Source: Cenarchaeum sp. SB0662_bin_33
GTDB lineage: Archaea; Thermoproteota; Nitrososphaeria; Nitrososphaerales; Nitrosopumilaceae
Reading direction: 5' to 3'
Assembly (NCBI GenBank): GCA_009840065.1
Contig: VXON01000150.1
Location: 1 to 14,546, forward strand
Length of the DNA: 14,546 bases
The number at the start of each line of letters is the position of its first letter. Position 1 is the first letter of the stretch. Positions 13,092 through 14,546 of this stretch are shown here, one piece after another. Position numbers and translations under genes: made by a program. Under the pieces are notes generated by a model. That model did not search any database, was not told where the DNA came from, and saw only the letters and a list, made by a program, of their open reading frames with translations.

Positions 13092-14189
13092 CTATCCTGT
13101 CGAGATGTCCAGTATGCGCTCTATGACTGACTGAAATGCCGAGAAGGGCTGGGCGCCAGATATCATCACGTAGCCAACCTGATCATTTCCCACAAAGAAT
13201 GCAGGCGTGCCCGTTATGCCATATGAGACACCGTCGGCATAGTCGGATGCCACCTCGGTTATGTGCTCGCCGGACCCAAGGCATTCTGTAAAGGCATCAG
13301 CATCAAGCCCCATATCAGCAGCATATGTCTGGAATGTCACAATAGCACCGGCAGAGTCCAAGGGCCCCCACACATTGATATTCTCAAAGAGCATGTCATG
13401 ATAGTCCCAGTAGGTCCCCTGCTCATGGGCGCACTCTGATGCAACGGCGGCGGCAACAGCATTGGGGTGTATGTTCTGAATTGGAAAGTCCCTGTACACA
13501 AACTTTGCCGTACCGGTCTCTATATAGGCGGATTTCAGTTCCGGCAGTGTCTCGGCATGGAATCGTGCGCAGAATGGACATTGAAAGTCAGAGAACTCTA
13601 TTATTGTGATGGGAGCATCAATATCCCCAAGTACTGGATCATCATCTATGCTGGGAACGACTGGTTGTGAGTCGTCGGTGGGGGTGGGTTCTGTGAGCAT
13701 CCTATCTTCCAGGGCCCTTAAATCATTAGATAGCCTGTCTATCTTGTCTTCCAAAAATAGTACGGCCTGATTCAGGTCTGACATCTCTATGGGGTCCTGA
13801 TTCAGAATGGGTGCAGACAATCCTGCAAAGAATGCAGCAACTCCCACGGTGGCCACAAGTGCAGCATACATACCCTTGTTGATGGGCTTGCCTGTATGGC
13901 TATGTCTGTGGGGTTCATCAGGTGTGGTGCCGGGTTTTTTGCTGTCCATATCTGTATACTTGCTTCTGGCAATACTCTCGGGTGGCCCATCAGGAGGGGC
14001 CGCACCCTTGGATATAATCTCGTCTTTGGGTGGGATGGTGTCTTTAGGTATAACCTCATCCTGGGATGTTGTGGTGTCTTCAGATGTGACAGCCTCATCC
14101 TTGGATATACTATCTTTGGGTGCAGGAGCATCTTCTGACATAATCTCGTCTTTGGGTGTAGTCTTGTCTGGTTTTGATGTGTCGGGCAA
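13092..14189 (-). CDS. Membrane-anchored DsbA-like thiol-disulfide oxidoreductase
   Basis: From TTG 14189 the product is 365 aa. Residues 1-100 are low-complexity and disordered, built of degenerate acidic PKDEI/SEDT-type repeats. A transmembrane helix (GMYAALVATVGVAAFFAGL, about 107-125) and a short coiled coil (DLNQAVLFLEDKIDRLSNDL) follow, then an exported DsbA/thioredoxin domain. That domain has FQCPFCARF (CPFC at 204-207) and the cis-proline TGTP loop (about 326-329). It probably forms or isomerises disulfides in exported proteins. The frame stays open to ATG 14366, but that part is a translated tRNA-Thr gene and is rejected. ATG 14141 is the other option (349 aa); TTG is preferred because the repeat-like composition begins right after it. 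The long charged cytoplasmic arm is unusual for this family. Confidence 0.85.
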   Translation of the reverse strand: MPDTSKPDKTTPKDEIMSEDAPAPKDSISKDEAVTSEDTTTSQDEVIPKDTIPPKDEIISKGAAPPDGPPESIARSKYTDMDSKKPGTTPDEPHRHSHTGKPINKGMYAALVATVGVAAFFAGLSAPILNQDPIEMSDLNQAVLFLEDKIDRLSNDLRALEDRMLTEPTPTDDSQPVVPSIDDDPVLGDIDAPITIIEFSDFQCPFCARFHAETLPELKSAYIETGTAKFVYRDFPIQNIHPNAVAAAVASECAHEQGTYWDYHDMLFENINVWGPLDSAGAIVTFQTYAADMGLDADAFTECLGSGEHITEVASDYADGVSYGITGTPAFFVGNDQVGYVMISGAQPFSAFQSVIERILDISTG

Positions 14190-14230
14190 TATGCCTTGTA
14201 TAAAATGCCATCCAATATTAATTATGAAAA

Positions 14231-14305
14231 AGCCAATGACGGGATCCGAACCCGCGACCTTTCGCTTACAAGGCGAATGCTCTAGCCAGGCTGAGCTACA
14301 TTGGC
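14231..14305 (-). tRNA. tRNA-Thr (anticodon UGU)
   Basis: A full cloverleaf is present on the minus strand. Acceptor GCCAATG (complement of 14299-14305) pairs with CATTGGC (complement of 14232-14238), with discriminator U. The D stem is GCTC/GAGC, and the anticodon stem is TTCGC/GCGAA with loop CTTGTAA, giving TGT. The T arm is GCGGG, loop TTCGGAT, then CCCGT. Length is 75 nt, with no intron and no encoded CCA. It lies 41 nt upstream of the DsbA-like start on the same strand, so a shared primary transcript is possible. Confidence 0.95.
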
Positions 14306-14331
14306 ATGTGGCATCGTAAGTATATTGGCGA

Positions 14332-14337
14332 TTTAAA
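14332..14337 (-). promoter_or_regulatory. TATA-like box for tRNA-Thr
   Basis: TTTAAA, symmetric on both strands, is centred about 29 nt upstream of the tRNA 5' end at 14305. No other AT-rich hexamer lies at the right distance. Confidence 0.45.
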
Positions 14338-14449
14338 TTGTGTGGATATTTTAGGAGTTGTGCCATGTCAGTAGTTCAAAAAATGAATATTAACAAATGA
14401 GTTTTTGATAAGTCAAAATTGGTTGAAAAAATTTATGTAATTAATCAAC

Positions 14450-14458
14450 TTTTTTAAA
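14450..14458 (+). promoter_or_regulatory. TATA-like box for the gene at the right edge
   Basis: TTTTTTAAA is centred about 29 nt before the ATG at 14484, consistent with a leaderless start there rather than at the in-frame ATG at 14469. Confidence 0.35.
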
Positions 14459-14483
14459 GAACGCGCATATGTGTTGTTCAGGT

Positions 14484-14546
14484 ATGGTTAGTAACAAACC
14501 AAAAACAGAACACGCACTACAACTATCCATACCAAAGGACGTATTT
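14484..14546 (+). CDS. Partial CDS at window edge, unknown product
   Basis: The first 21 codons of an open frame run off the window: MVSNKPKTEHALQLSIPKDV and one more residue. An in-frame ATG at 14469 would add five residues. The TATA-like box at 14450-14458 favours 14484. The fragment is too short to name. Confidence 0.4.
   Translation, partial: MVSNKPKTEHALQLSIPKDVF

Noticed and set aside
14190..14366. N-terminal extension of the DsbA-like frame to ATG 14366
   Set aside because: This part of the frame is the translated tRNA-Thr gene (it contains the typical SSAWLEHSPCKRKVAGS artefact peptide), so it is not protein-coding.
1..14546. CRISPR array
   Set aside because: No regularly spaced repeat of 23-40 bp occurs; the only close direct repeat (14 bp at 7121 and 7148) is a two-copy in-frame duplication.

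Overview
The window reads as chromosomal DNA of an ammonia-oxidising-type archaeon (Nitrososphaerota/Thaumarchaeota, probably Nitrosopumilales-like). The evidence is an archaeal histone, the archaeal/eukaryal ribosomal protein S17e, a KEOPS Cgi121 subunit, a THUMP/Tan1-like protein, a membrane-anchored cupredoxin and a DsbA-like protein with an N-terminal anchor. Two tRNA genes lack encoded CCA. TATA-like boxes lie about 26-29 nt upstream of several start codons, as expected for leaderless archaeal transcripts. This placement is inferred from gene families; no 16S rRNA is present.

Layout. 1-299: no supported gene. 300-2938 (minus): an overlapping pair, an HD-domain protein followed by a GlcD-type FAD oxidase. 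3010-5229: a tRNA-modification block. TsaC/YrdC and a THUMP protein run on the plus strand with a TTGA overlap. They converge tail to tail on a minus-strand pair, S17e and a ubiquitin-like/Cgi121 fusion. TsaC makes threonylcarbamoyl-AMP and KEOPS, which contains Cgi121, uses it to make t6A in tRNA.

5230-9441: an accessory stretch between housekeeping genes. It holds a small unknown ORF, an interrupted ORF with a strong Shine-Dalgarno, and a beta-class DNA methyltransferase whose C-terminus continues in the -1 frame after an in-phase A AAA AAC heptamer. It also holds decayed coding DNA, a truncated IS3-type transposase remnant with homopolymer frameshifts, and a two-gene unit (343-aa winged-helix protein plus RelE-like toxin) that looks like a toxin-antitoxin system.

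9442-14546: housekeeping again. TatD nuclease (minus) diverges from a histone (plus). Then come tRNA-Cys(GCA), a cupredoxin (minus) divergent from a zinc-binding unknown (plus) across a palindromic TATA region, a DEAD-box helicase with an RGG tail, an anchored DsbA-like oxidoreductase, tRNA-Thr(UGU), and the first 21 codons of a further plus-strand gene.

The most interesting items are the ubiquitin-like/Cgi121 fusion that keeps a Gly-Gly at the domain junction, the frameshifted methyltransferase, and the large-antitoxin/RelE-like pair. All assignments come from reading the sequence; no database search was run.
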